Part shown: piece by piece, positions 45,554 to 54,613 of the stretch | How positions within the stretch are numbered: the first letter of the stretch is position 1 | How the letters are laid out: every line of letters begins with the position of its first letter | From: Glaciecola sp. HTCC2999 | GTDB taxonomy: Bacteria > Pseudomonadota > Gammaproteobacteria > Enterobacterales > Alteromonadaceae | Assembly: GCF_000155775.1 (NCBI RefSeq) | Contig: NZ_DS989811.1 | Location: forward strand, 316,914 to 380,913 | Direction of reading: 5' to 3' | Length of the DNA stretch: 64,000 bases | Notes under the pieces: generated by a model | What the model saw: only the letters and a program-made list of their open reading frames with translations | Database searches by the model: none | Told to the model about the DNA's origin: nothing | Translations under genes and position numbers: made by a program

Positions 45554-48500
45554 ATGGCAAATAATACATCAGATTACCCATGGTACAGTATGTTTATACG
45601 AAGTGGGCACTTACTTGCTTTAGCTATCATTATTGTTATGGTGGCAGGACTTTCTGCTATTCATACGTTACCCCGTTTGGAAGATCCGCGAATCGATTTA
45701 CGTAATGCATTAATTTTAACCCCTTATCCTGGCGCCTCAGCTGAACGTGTAGAAGCGCTGGTAACGGATGTGTTAGAAGACGAATTGCGTGAGCTGTATG
45801 AGATAAAGTGGATTGAATCGACTTCAAAAGCCGGTTTCTCATCCTTAATCATCGAATTACAAGATTGGGTAGATAACTCAAATAATCAACAAATATTCTC
45901 TAAAATACGGGATAGTATGAATGATGCTGCAGCCCGTTTCCCTGCTGGAGCTGGGGTACCTATTTTAGAAGATAAAAGAGGGGCTACTGCGTTTACAGCA
46001 TTATTTTCTGTAAAATCAAAATACCCCGATACTCTATCTTTGGCGATGGTGGGACGTTTTGCTAGTGAACTGTCAGATCAGTTTCGTAATATCAGCGGTA
46101 CTGAGATTGTCAATATCTTCGGACAACCGTCCGAGCAGATCACTGTAAGTATAGATCCAGATAAATTAGCAAGCATTGGGATAACTGCCCAAGATGTGTC
46201 GAATGCTATCCGTAACGCTGATCCGAAATTGCCTGCGGGTGTGGTATTTACTGAGCAAGCTAATCTCCGTATTCAAGTAGCCCAAGAGTTAGCCAGTTTA
46301 GATGTCATCAATAATATTCCCGTGTTTTCGGAAAACGGAAATTACTTACGTGTCAGTGATGTTGCTCGCGTATCTAGGGATTGGCAAATGCCGATGGCAA
46401 ATAAAGCATTATTAAATGGCGAGGAGGTTATTTTTGTTGCCACTCGGATGCAAACGAATGTGAGGGTTGATCAATGGACGGAGCAGGTTAAAAACAAAGC
46501 AGCTGAATTTACAGCTGCTTATGGCGACTCAGTGGATGTTCAGCTGATTTTTGAACAAAATAGCTATACCGAAGATCGGTTAACAGAGCTGACTGGAAAT
46601 CTCGTGTTAGGTTCAGCCGTAGTCATGCTCGTGATCCTATTTTTTATGGGCATTAAGTCTTCATGGATAGTGGGCTTATCCTTGCCCATGAGTGCATTTT
46701 TTGCCGTCTTTACACTGGCTTTTTTTGATGAACAAATTCATCAAATGTCGATATTTGGGATCATTATAGCGATAGGTCTACTAATTGATAATGCCATTGT
46801 GATGACGGATGAAATTAGACAAAACTTATTAAAACCTAATGCGACTCGAGTGGGAGCATTTGTCGAAAGTATTCAGCACTTATTCGCCCCTTTGTTTGCA
46901 TCAACATTGACTACGATATTAGGCTTTATGCCGATATTTCTACTCAATGGCAATATTGGTGATTTTATCGGTTCTATCGCGATATCTGTCGTTATGGCGT
47001 TAATCGGCTCGTTTTGGATTTCTATCACGATAATTGCGGCTCTAGCTGCACGTTTTTTACCAAAGTCACATGCCCATGATACCCCTTGGTACTTACAAGG
47101 GTTTCAATTGCCGCAGGTGTCCAATGCCTTTCAAGATTTCTTACGTAAAGCACTGCATAAGCCACTTATCGTCCTAACCGCATGTGTTGTTATTTGTTTA
47201 ACCGGTTTTGGTTTAGCTACCACACTCGCAAATGTATTCTTTCCATCTGCTGACCGTGATCAATTTGTAATTGAGGTGTTTTTACCTCGTGGGACTGCGC
47301 TTGAGGCGACCTATGATTTGGCATTGCAGATAGATGAGATCGTCAATGATTGTGATGGCATAGAACAAGTGACATGGTTGGTCGGTAATTCTACGCCGAT
47401 GGTTTACTACAACCAAGTCATGAACAAAGATAATTCACCTGAATATGCCAATGCAGTGCTTAACGTAGATAGCCCGCAACGAGCTGAAAGTTTAATTGAT
47501 CGTATGCAATTAGATCTGCAATCCTCATTCCCACAGGCTAAAATCATCGTTAAACCCTTCGGTCAAGGTCCTCCAATCCCTGCACCTGTTGAAGTTGATG
47601 TATATGGTCCTGATCTAGCTATTTTAGAAAAAATTGGCAAAGATATTCGTATAATCATGTCTGAAACGCCGGGTATTTCACAGTCTATAGCCTCTATTAA
47701 TATTTCTGAGCCTGAGCTCATTATTGATACAACACGAGAGCTAGCGAGTAATTCAGGTCTGAATTTAAGTGAATTATCAGGGCAATTACAGCTTGCACTG
47801 AAAGGACAAAATGGAGGGTCCATTGTCGAACAAACTGAAGAAATTCCGATTCAAGTGCGATTAGGTAATGAGCAGCGTCGTGATTTAATTAATTTAGCAG
47901 CATTACCATTGGCGGCTACTGGATATGATCCGGCTAATGCATGGTTACCGCTGTCGAGTATAGGGGAGTTCACACTTAAACCTGCTATCGCAGGCATCAC
48001 ACGCAAAGATAGTGAGCGAGTTAATCGTGTACAAGCTTGGTTGTTACAAGGAGTACCTCCGGTAGATGTCTCGAATCAAATTCGTTTAGCGTTAGCGGAT
48101 TATCCTTTACCGGCTGGATACCGAGTTAAAATGGCCGGTGATGCAGATAAGCAACAAGAAGCGATTGGGCAATTAGCCACATATGCGCCTGTTTTAGTAG
48201 TGATGATCATCACCACGTTGATTTTAACATTTAAAAGTGTGCGGTTTGCCGCAGTGATAGGATCAGTGATGATACTATCAATAGGTTTGGGAATGTTGAG
48301 TCTGTGGCTATCAGGTTATGCGATTGGATTTAATCCTATTTTAGGATGTGCCGGCTTGGTAGGTGTGGCGATTAATGGTTCTATTGTCGTCATAGCAGCG
48401 ATTAACGGCAATGCAAAAGCGCTATCTGGTGATACTGAAGAAATTATTAAAGAAACTATGAGTTGTAGTCGCCATATACTATCGACAACGTTTACGACTG

Positions 48501-48712
48501 TCGGTGGTTTAATTCCGTTATTGCTATTTACTTCAGGTTCATTTTGGCCACCTTTAGCGGTAGTCTTAGCCGGTGGTGTTGGATTTTCAATTTTATTATC
48601 CTTGGTATATACCCCAGTTATCATCGCAACATTATGCCGGATAAGAGCACGTAAGCAGGCAAAAATAGATGCACAACATCAAGCTAAGTTAATCAATCAG
48701 GCACAACACTAA
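45554..48712 (+). CDS. RND-family efflux pump, inner-membrane subunit
   Basis: A 1052-residue protein of standard RND length with two large periplasmic loops and twelve membrane helices. Helix 4 carries the proton-relay Asp in GLLIDNAIVMTDEI, and the TTILGFMPIFLLNG and second-half GCAGLVGVAINGSIVVIAA segments are typical. It belongs to the less studied AcrB-like group found with one adaptor. Substrates could be drugs, bile salts or fatty compounds; none can be read from sequence. Expression should be under the TetR-type gene upstream. Confidence 0.94.
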   Translation: MANNTSDYPWYSMFIRSGHLLALAIIIVMVAGLSAIHTLPRLEDPRIDLRNALILTPYPGASAERVEALVTDVLEDELRELYEIKWIESTSKAGFSSLIIELQDWVDNSNNQQIFSKIRDSMNDAAARFPAGAGVPILEDKRGATAFTALFSVKSKYPDTLSLAMVGRFASELSDQFRNISGTEIVNIFGQPSEQITVSIDPDKLASIGITAQDVSNAIRNADPKLPAGVVFTEQANLRIQVAQELASLDVINNIPVFSENGNYLRVSDVARVSRDWQMPMANKALLNGEEVIFVATRMQTNVRVDQWTEQVKNKAAEFTAAYGDSVDVQLIFEQNSYTEDRLTELTGNLVLGSAVVMLVILFFMGIKSSWIVGLSLPMSAFFAVFTLAFFDEQIHQMSIFGIIIAIGLLIDNAIVMTDEIRQNLLKPNATRVGAFVESIQHLFAPLFASTLTTILGFMPIFLLNGNIGDFIGSIAISVVMALIGSFWISITIIAALAARFLPKSHAHDTPWYLQGFQLPQVSNAFQDFLRKALHKPLIVLTACVVICLTGFGLATTLANVFFPSADRDQFVIEVFLPRGTALEATYDLALQIDEIVNDCDGIEQVTWLVGNSTPMVYYNQVMNKDNSPEYANAVLNVDSPQRAESLIDRMQLDLQSSFPQAKIIVKPFGQGPPIPAPVEVDVYGPDLAILEKIGKDIRIIMSETPGISQSIASINISEPELIIDTTRELASNSGLNLSELSGQLQLALKGQNGGSIVEQTEEIPIQVRLGNEQRRDLINLAALPLAATGYDPANAWLPLSSIGEFTLKPAIAGITRKDSERVNRVQAWLLQGVPPVDVSNQIRLALADYPLPAGYRVKMAGDADKQQEAIGQLATYAPVLVVMIITTLILTFKSVRFAAVIGSVMILSIGLGMLSLWLSGYAIGFNPILGCAGLVGVAINGSIVVIAAINGNAKALSGDTEEIIKETMSCSRHILSTTFTTVGGLIPLLLFTSGSFWPPLAVVLAGGVGFSILLSLVYTPVIIATLCRIRARKQAKIDAQHQAKLINQAQH

Positions 48713-48836
48713 AAATGTAGAACTGAGGATTGTGCTAAATTAATATGTGATGAGTATATAATTAGATAAAGAAGATAAACATAACATCAGATTGTTAGGT
48801 GTTGGCATCAATCTGCGTTTATATATAGAGGCTTAT

Positions 48837-49535
48837 ATGACTCAACCTATTCAGGTTTCGGATAAAATTATTCGTATTAAAGCGGCATCAAAAGGTAACG
48901 GGCTCACTACTTTATTATTGGGTATTGTCGCATTATTTATCGGTTTTTCTTTATTAGGGGTTGTGCCCCAACAATTCATACTCGTTGCTATTGGCTTTAT
49001 CGCTTTAGGGATTATCGCAGGGGTGATTGGTTTTTTTAAAATCAAAGAACCAGACTATTCTGTTATTTTCACTGAAGACGGTATTCACTATCAGCATCGT
49101 CACGGTAACTGGGTCATTGCTTGGAATAACCTCCAGCGAGTAGACGCACCGAGAGTGACTCGAGGGGTTGAGCAAGTTGATTTAAGTATGGTGGGATTTA
49201 AAATCAAAGACTATGCCCCTTTCTTAGCGCACATTTCACAGCGATTAATGACCAATACGTTAATGGAGCAACGTCCCTTATTGATGCAAAATATGGAAGC
49301 TAACTGTAATACTGGTCAGTGTGCAGGGTCCGATCTTATTGAAGACCAAAAATTTAAACTACCCGATGGGAAACTATTAACAGGTGTACAAGGAATGTTT
49401 GCCAATCGTATGAACAAACTCAGAGACCGTTTAGGGTATGATGTTTATATCAATGAAGCTGAATTAGATAGAACCGCGGGTGAGTTTGTAGCACTCGTGA
49501 AAGCACTTCAAGAAGATGTTAATTTACCTACTTAA
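48837..49535 (+). CDS. DUF2982 family membrane protein
   Basis: A 232-residue protein with two adjacent membrane helices (about 22-42 and 46-66) and a cytoplasmic domain (EPDYSVIFTEDGIHYQHRHG, WNNLQRVDAPR). I recognise it as DUF2982, found in Shewanella-type bacteria, function unknown. The ATG at 48837 is chosen because GAGG lies 8 bases upstream. Before insertion of the adjacent element, its stop overlapped the stop of the convergent REC-HPt gene. Confidence 0.82.
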   Translation: MTQPIQVSDKIIRIKAASKGNGLTTLLLGIVALFIGFSLLGVVPQQFILVAIGFIALGIIAGVIGFFKIKEPDYSVIFTEDGIHYQHRHGNWVIAWNNLQRVDAPRVTRGVEQVDLSMVGFKIKDYAPFLAHISQRLMTNTLMEQRPLLMQNMEANCNTGQCAGSDLIEDQKFKLPDGKLLTGVQGMFANRMNKLRDRLGYDVYINEAELDRTAGEFVALVKALQEDVNLPT

Positions 49536-49603
49536 CGACTTTTTAATTTAGCTAACAATGCTTGCCCATGTTCGATAAGGCTAATTGATTCTTTCATTAG
49601 GCG
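49532..49603 (-). pseudogene. Displaced original 3' end of the REC-HPt gene
   Basis: On the minus strand, CGCCTAATG leads into codons for KESISLIEHGQALLAKL and KSR, then a TAA stop at 49532-49534. If this end is joined to the REC-HPt gene at the shared TAATGAA, the frame runs without a break (ERLM-KESIS). The piece was cut off from its gene by the 7.8-kb element. It has no start and should not be translated here. Confidence 0.88.
49593..49603. other. attL core
   Basis: TTCATTAGGCG at the left host junction. The 7-bp overlap TTCATTA (49593-49599) matches attR in the same orientation and the internal attP core in inverse orientation. Confidence 0.8.
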
Positions 49604-49657
49604 TTAAATAGACCTAAACAGAATCTATACAGCCCTTGTCTAGTCTGCATTCCTTAT
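49593..49657. repeat. 65-bp inverted repeat, left copy (attP P arm)
   Basis: A perfect inverted copy of 50816-50880. It contains TAAACAG at 49615-49621 and ends 21 bases before the integrase start. AGCCCTT at 49631-49637 can pair with AAGGGCT at 49665-49671, which covers the integrase ribosome binding site. The integrase promoter must lie in or near this arm, so integrase binding could repress its own gene. Confidence 0.92.
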
Positions 49658-49678
49658 GACTTAGAAGGGCTTAATTTT

Positions 49679-50833
49679 ATGACTGTGGAAGGCTATGTAG
49701 AAGCTAAATACGTTTATCGTCGAAACAACATCTATTATTATTGTCGTTGGATTCCAGCTGACATCAAACCTTATTATTCCAAGCAGAAGATTGTTCATAC
49801 GCTAAAAACCAAGTCTCATAAAAGAGCCTTAGTAATGGCTAAGTCTATAAATGCTAAAATTGAGGATTACTGGCTTGGAATACGACTCAAAAACTACGAT
49901 ATTGAGACATCCATCTCTATCGATTATTCTGAAAAGCACGATACGCCTACTTTGTTAGAATGTCTTGAGCATTACTTGAAGATTAAAGGCAAAAATAAGC
50001 CTAAATCATTTGAAAATACACCTAAACGCGTAGTTAGGTATTTTATAGATAACGCAAAAAACCGCCCTATCAGTTCCTACACCTCAAAAGACGCAATTAA
50101 CTTTCGAGACATGCTTGTATCTAGAGACTTAAGCCATGCAAGTGTTAAAAGATTACTTGCAACTTTAAAAGCTATCGTTAATTTCTCAATTAAAGAACTT
50201 AGTTTAGATATAAAGAATCACTTTTCAGGTATATATTTATCTAAAGATTCTAAGGTATCGAAGAGACCAAGCATTGCGAATGAGCTAATAAACAAAATAC
50301 AACTTGAATGTAAGGCTATTGATGACGATATTAGCTGGATGCTAGGTTTAATTTCAGATTCAGGAATGCGACTTGCTGAAGCAGCAGGTCTCAAATTAAG
50401 CGACATCAACTTAGATGACGAAATACCTCATATAAAGCTAATACCTCACAAGCATAGAACATTAAAAACCTTATCTAGCCAAAGGTTGATACCACTGGTT
50501 GGAACTTCGCTTTGGGCAGCTAAACAAGCAGTAAAGAATTCAACAACAGAATTCCTATTTCCACGATATACCGATAGTAATAGTTGCCGTAGCAGCAGCG
50601 CTAGTGCTTCAGCTAACAAACTATTAAAAGCTATCATTGGTGATGAGTATGTTATTCATTGCTTCCGCCACAGCTTAAGAGACAGGCTAAGAAACAACAA
50701 TACGCCAACTGAAATGATTGACCAAATTGGTGGGTGGAGTATGCAAACTGTTGGGCAGACTTACGGTGAAGGATTTAACTTAGAGAACTTACATAAGCAG
50801 ATGAAGCTTATAGAAATAAGGAATGCAGACTAG
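49679..50833 (+). CDS. int: Tyrosine recombinase / integrase
   Basis: A 384-residue integrase. An N-terminal DUF6538-like region with YVYRRNNIYYYCRWIPADIK is followed by a SAM-like core-binding domain (about 85-185) and the catalytic domain. Visible catalytic residues are R231 (DSGMRLAEAAGL), H327 and R330 (HCFRHSLRDRL), W353 (GGWS) and Y362 (TYGEGF), so it should be active. The last six codons and stop lie inside the right 65-bp arm. It would recombine attP with the 3' end of the REC-HPt gene and excise by attL and attR. No excisionase gene was recognised. Confidence 0.93.
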   Translation: MTVEGYVEAKYVYRRNNIYYYCRWIPADIKPYYSKQKIVHTLKTKSHKRALVMAKSINAKIEDYWLGIRLKNYDIETSISIDYSEKHDTPTLLECLEHYLKIKGKNKPKSFENTPKRVVRYFIDNAKNRPISSYTSKDAINFRDMLVSRDLSHASVKRLLATLKAIVNFSIKELSLDIKNHFSGIYLSKDSKVSKRPSIANELINKIQLECKAIDDDISWMLGLISDSGMRLAEAAGLKLSDINLDDEIPHIKLIPHKHRTLKTLSSQRLIPLVGTSLWAAKQAVKNSTTEFLFPRYTDSNSCRSSSASASANKLLKAIIGDEYVIHCFRHSLRDRLRNNNTPTEMIDQIGGWSMQTVGQTYGEGFNLENLHKQMKLIEIRNAD

Positions 50834-50880
50834 ACAAGGGCTGTATAGATTCTGTTTAGGTCTATTTAACGCCTAATGAA
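50816..50880. repeat. 65-bp inverted repeat, right copy
   Basis: A perfect reverse complement of 49593-49657. It covers the end of int (stop at 50831-50833) and runs into the TAATGAA overlap at 50874-50880, where the 384-bp repeat begins. Confidence 0.92.
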
Positions 50881-51257
50881 TACTTATACAGCACCGTTTA
50901 GGCGTCTTGCTCAGCCTGCAGCTGCGTAAACATAAGGTTATCATGCGAATAACTCATTCTCAACATGCGCATTTTCTTCCTCAGTTTCTTCCACACTTAC
51001 TAAACAGCCTAATCACCCACTAAACAGTCTGCTAACCCTTGTCTAAACAGGCTAATCAGCACTGCAGCCTATTCAGCTCAACACCACTTCAAGCATGCTT
51101 ATGTGCATAGGGCTAAACAGCCCTGTATCGCACTGTACAGGGCTTTATGGCTAGCTTTTTAGCTATCTGTAAAGTTTGTATAGGGGGCGGGAGGGGGGCT
51201 GTGTAGGGCTTTGTAGTTGGTGTAGGTTGATAGACTTGCTAGAGGCGGTATAGGAAA
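50874..51257. repeat. 384-bp inverted repeat, left copy (attP P' arm)
   Basis: A perfect inverted copy of 57019-57402. It starts with the TAATGAA overlap and includes a duplicate of the last codons of the REC-HPt gene as it now stands. It is full of short dyads (AGCCCTGT/ACAGGGCT near 51118-51144) and G-rich sequence (GGGGGCGGGAGGGGGG at 51183-51198). It holds no credible gene. The 160 bases after it (51258-51417) are A+T-rich leader DNA for the first cargo gene. Confidence 0.93.
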
Positions 51258-51417
51258 TAGTCTTATTGAAGAGTGCTTAGATGTATGACAGGATGGGATG
51301 TATTAATTAAATATAAGATTAATAGAAATATGAAAAGAGCTATTAGTAGTAGTAAATGTCATTTAAGTGTTAAAGAAGAAACCAGCCTATTACTGTGCAA
51401 TCATTAGGAATTAGTTT

Positions 51418-52392
51418 ATGAAATATGTAATAAGCGTATTTATTGGTATGGTTATAGGGTATTTTTTTAATGATCTTGAGTTCTCTAAATGGATATTCCA
51501 AAAAGATGGCGCTAAGTCACTACAAACACAAAAATCTAGTATCAATGAAAAGAAAGTTACGCCTTCAGAAGTGCAAAAAATTAGAATCATTGAAAATATA
51601 AACTTATGCTTGGACTCAGCGAACCCTGAGCTAGAAAATCTTATAAATACTAAACTGAACAGTTTGGAAAAAATGGAAATAAAGCTAAAAAAACTCAAAG
51701 CTGAAATATTCTCGTACAGTTCATTGCTGAGCAGAGAGGAAAAAGTTACAAAAGAGTGGAATATTGTAAATGACAGTAGTTATGCCAATGACTTAATTAC
51801 TCTAAGTTTCAATCTTAATGACACTAAGTTCTTATGTGAATATGATAATGAATCTCAATCACCTAATCTTATAAGAGTAAGCAGAAACAATCAGATAGTA
51901 TTTGATGCCAGAGAAGTAGAAAAGTTAAAAGAAATAGCTGATGAAATTAAAGAAAAAAAAATAATCGAACAAAAAGAATATATTGATCTGAAGAAAAAAT
52001 TGGATGACGAAGCCAACTCTTATAGGAAAGCATTGTGGAGAGTGCAAAAATATTCAAATGTTGAATATAAATCTTATCTTAAACATCATGAAAAAACTGA
52101 ATTCAAATCTCAGAGTCCATCTCTTAAAGTAACATGTATGCCCTCAGGACCTAGTATTTATTTTGAAAATTCAAGTATTTATAATCAAAATGCTTACCCT
52201 ATTTATTTTATGAAGAAAGGCGTTTCCTCTAAATATCATTTTAATATCAGTGGGTTTGAAAGTGAAGTTGGTGGTTACGCCAGTCCTAAAGAGCTTTCCA
52301 AGTTTATATCTTTAATGAAAGACGCTGAAACGATTACTTTTAATAACTCTACTTTTAAAATTGAAAATTTGGGACAAGTTCCTTGCTTATAA
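51418..52392 (+). CDS. Membrane-anchored coiled-coil protein of unknown function (element cargo)
   Basis: A 324-residue protein that I do not recognise. One N-terminal membrane helix (KYVISVFIGMVIGYFF) precedes a Lys/Glu-rich, mostly helical body with coiled-coil stretches (about 75-105 and 165-215). The C-terminal part has KVTCMPSGPSIYFENS and ends in IENLGQVPC. The start ATG follows a TTAGGAATTAG sequence. It lies directly upstream of the SNIPE-like nuclease and also has a membrane anchor plus coiled coil, so a joint role at the membrane is possible but unproven. Confidence 0.65.
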   Translation: MKYVISVFIGMVIGYFFNDLEFSKWIFQKDGAKSLQTQKSSINEKKVTPSEVQKIRIIENINLCLDSANPELENLINTKLNSLEKMEIKLKKLKAEIFSYSSLLSREEKVTKEWNIVNDSSYANDLITLSFNLNDTKFLCEYDNESQSPNLIRVSRNNQIVFDAREVEKLKEIADEIKEKKIIEQKEYIDLKKKLDDEANSYRKALWRVQKYSNVEYKSYLKHHEKTEFKSQSPSLKVTCMPSGPSIYFENSSIYNQNAYPIYFMKKGVSSKYHFNISGFESEVGGYASPKELSKFISLMKDAETITFNNSTFKIENLGQVPCL

Positions 52393-52509
52393 AGGATGTA
52401 GTTTTAATTTTTAAAGCATGGTTTGACAAAAGCCAATGAGTTTTTTTGGACTATATTATAAAACTTACAACAGCGATTAACCTAATTAATTTAAATGAAG
52501 GAAGTAGTA

Positions 52510-54234
52510 ATGGAGTTAGTTACCCCCTACAGCATAAACCTAGAGCTCATTATGCTAGGAGTGCTTATCGTTTTACTGTTCTCTGTATGGGCATTACGTC
52601 GAAAGCTAAAAAAAACACAGATAGATCTTCGTGATAATGACGCAAAGTTAAAAATTGCAGAGCTAACTCTCGATGAGAGCAATAAAAAATTAAACGCTGC
52701 ACAAAAAGAGCTAAATAATAGTAAAGCTAAATCTAATGATTTTGAAAAACAAGTAAAACAGCTAAATGAAAAGTATACACCCATAATTGATATGGAATCA
52801 TATATCAAAAATTTACTTGAAGATGCAACACAAAGAGCTCAATTAAATATTTCAGAGTCAAAAACTATTTTGGATAAGGCAAAGATAAGAGCTGAAAAGA
52901 ATTTGAGCTCAAGTCGTTTAGCCGCTGAGTCACTTCTTGCTGAGGCTGCTGCAGAGTCAGTGAGTATTACCGCTGAATCAAAAGAATTAAACATTAAAGC
53001 TAACAAAAAATTAAGTGAAGCTAAAGAAAATGCGGTGAATTTAACAAAGGAAGCCTACCATGAGGCAGACCGAATCATAGAACTAGCCAAAGCAGAGGCA
53101 AAAGAGGTTGCTGGTGATGCATATGAAGCCAAATTGAAAGCAGATTCATATGAATATGCAATTAAAGCAATGAAAAACACAATCGAAGGCTACAAAGATG
53201 ATTACATCATTCCTAACCATTCAGTATTGGATGATTTAGCTGACGAATTTAGCTTTAAAGAATCAGGTATTAATCTAAAAAATGCTAGAAAACGTGTAAA
53301 AGAAATGGTTAAACATGGGCACGCAGGTGATTGTAATTATGTTGAACCTTATAGAAAAACCTATGCGATTCATTTTGCTGTTGATGCGTTTAATGGGAAA
53401 GTCGACTCTGCATTAGCGAAGGTTAAGCATGATAATTTTGGCAAGATCAAACAGGAAATAATTGATGCTTTTGCTTTAGTTAATCACAACGGAGCTCCAT
53501 TCAGAGATGCTAGAATCAATCAGGCATACTTGGACGCTCGTCTTGAAGAGCTAAAGTGGGCAGTGGCGACCCACGAGCTACGACAAATCGAATTGGCTGA
53601 ACAACGCGAAATAAAACAACGAATAAGAGAAGAAGAAAGAGCTAGAAGAGAAATAGAAAAAGCTATTAAAGAAGCAGAAAAGGAAGAGCGTCTAATTCAA
53701 AAAGCCTTAGAAAAAGCTAGGACAGAGTTGGAAAATGCTAATGAAGAGCAAAAGAAAGAATTCGCTTTAAAGTTAGCTGACCTAGAAAGTAAGCTAGAAG
53801 ATGCTGAATTAAAAGGGCAAAGAGCCCTTTCCATGGCTCAGCAAACAAGGCGTGGGCACGTATATGTAATAAGCAACATTGGTAGCTTTGGTGAAAATGT
53901 TTTTAAAATTGGGATGACTCGACGCCTAGAGCCATTAGATAGAGTGAAAGAGCTTGGTGACGCATCTGTGCCATTTTCTTTTGATATTCACGCCATGCTT
54001 TACAGTGAGGACGCACCTACTTTAGAAAAGGAGCTACACCGCCGTTTCAATCGTGAATCTGTTAACAAAGTAAACCCTAGAAAAGAATTTTTTAGAACAT
54101 CATTAGCTGAAATAAAACAGATGGTAGACAAACAAGGCATTACTGATGTTCACTGGACAATGAAGGCAGAAGCTTCCGAGTATAAAGAGTCACTGGCTAT
54201 AGCTGCAGCTCAACAAGAGGGTAATGTAGCTTAA
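52510..54234 (+). CDS. SNIPE-type membrane nuclease, DUF4041 plus GIY-YIG (T5orf172) domain
   Basis: A 574-residue protein. A membrane helix at about 11-30 (LELIMLGVLIVLLFSVWAL) is followed by a long coiled coil (about 31-210), a DUF4041 region (about 210-360; IIPNHSVLDDLADEFSFKES, VKHDNFGKIKQEIIDAF), a second charged coil, and a T5orf172-type GIY-YIG domain (about 448-545). The nuclease motifs are HVYVISN, VFKIGMTRR, PTLEKELHRRF and KEFFRT. This architecture is that of SNIPE, a phage-defence protein that sits in the membrane and cuts phage DNA during injection. AAGGAAGT lies before the ATG at 52510, which is preferred over an in-frame upstream ATG. Confidence 0.88.
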   Translation: MELVTPYSINLELIMLGVLIVLLFSVWALRRKLKKTQIDLRDNDAKLKIAELTLDESNKKLNAAQKELNNSKAKSNDFEKQVKQLNEKYTPIIDMESYIKNLLEDATQRAQLNISESKTILDKAKIRAEKNLSSSRLAAESLLAEAAAESVSITAESKELNIKANKKLSEAKENAVNLTKEAYHEADRIIELAKAEAKEVAGDAYEAKLKADSYEYAIKAMKNTIEGYKDDYIIPNHSVLDDLADEFSFKESGINLKNARKRVKEMVKHGHAGDCNYVEPYRKTYAIHFAVDAFNGKVDSALAKVKHDNFGKIKQEIIDAFALVNHNGAPFRDARINQAYLDARLEELKWAVATHELRQIELAEQREIKQRIREEERARREIEKAIKEAEKEERLIQKALEKARTELENANEEQKKEFALKLADLESKLEDAELKGQRALSMAQQTRRGHVYVISNIGSFGENVFKIGMTRRLEPLDRVKELGDASVPFSFDIHAMLYSEDAPTLEKELHRRFNRESVNKVNPRKEFFRTSLAEIKQMVDKQGITDVHWTMKAEASEYKESLAIAAAQQEGNVA

Positions 54235-54613
54235 GCTTAAATATCTATTAAGACTGTTTTTACAGATAAAAAGACATTACAGTTTACATTTATAAAGAGA
54301 GTTAAGATCGATCCCAAATGAACTGCACATAATAATTAAAAGTGAAAGGCTCGCAAGGTGCTTATTTAACTGCAATTAACAGAACTTAATATTCTGCAGG
54401 GCTTATTTAAACCGTTGATTCAAGACAACATAAGAATACTATTACTATTGGCTTTACAGCCTTTTTAAGCCCTATTAATTAACAGTCGGTAACAGTAAAT
54501 GACTGAACATAACTGCTGCTTTAAAGCTATAAAACTCTGTATAGAAGGTAATATATGAATACTTATTACTACCTATATAACCTTAATAACTATATATAGA
54601 CTCCCAAGTACTT
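54235..54613. other. Gap between the nuclease and polymerase-like genes
   Basis: A 379-bp A+T-rich gap. GGCTTTACAGCC followed by TTTTT (54450-54466) is a weak terminator for the upstream unit. Tandem TA-rich sequence (ATATATAG near 54592) lies before the next gene. It could contain that gene's promoter or a replication origin; no iteron array was seen. Confidence 0.4.

Larger units (their letters stand above)
50816..51257. other. Intact internal attP site (P arm, 7-bp overlap, P' arm)
   Basis: The P arm (65 bp) and P' arm (384 bp) are continuous here across the 7-bp overlap TAATGAA at 50874-50880. The core reads ACGCC-TAATGAA-TACTT. The same two arms occur at the element's outer ends joined to host DNA. 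Four TAAACAG direct repeats in the P' arm (51001, 51021, 51044, 51114) and one inverted CTGTTTA in the P arm (50852-50858) look like integrase arm-type sites. An intact attP next to the used one is unusual. Confidence 0.75.

Noticed and set aside
51180-51200. G-rich run in the 384-bp repeat as a G-quadruplex control element
   Set aside because: The runs are not split into four clear G tracts with short loops, and nothing links it to expression.
54555-54566. ATGAATACTTAT, identical to 12 bases of the attP core region, as a third att site
   Set aside because: The flanks do not match either arm and the sequence lacks the full TAATGAA overlap; likely chance in A+T-rich DNA.
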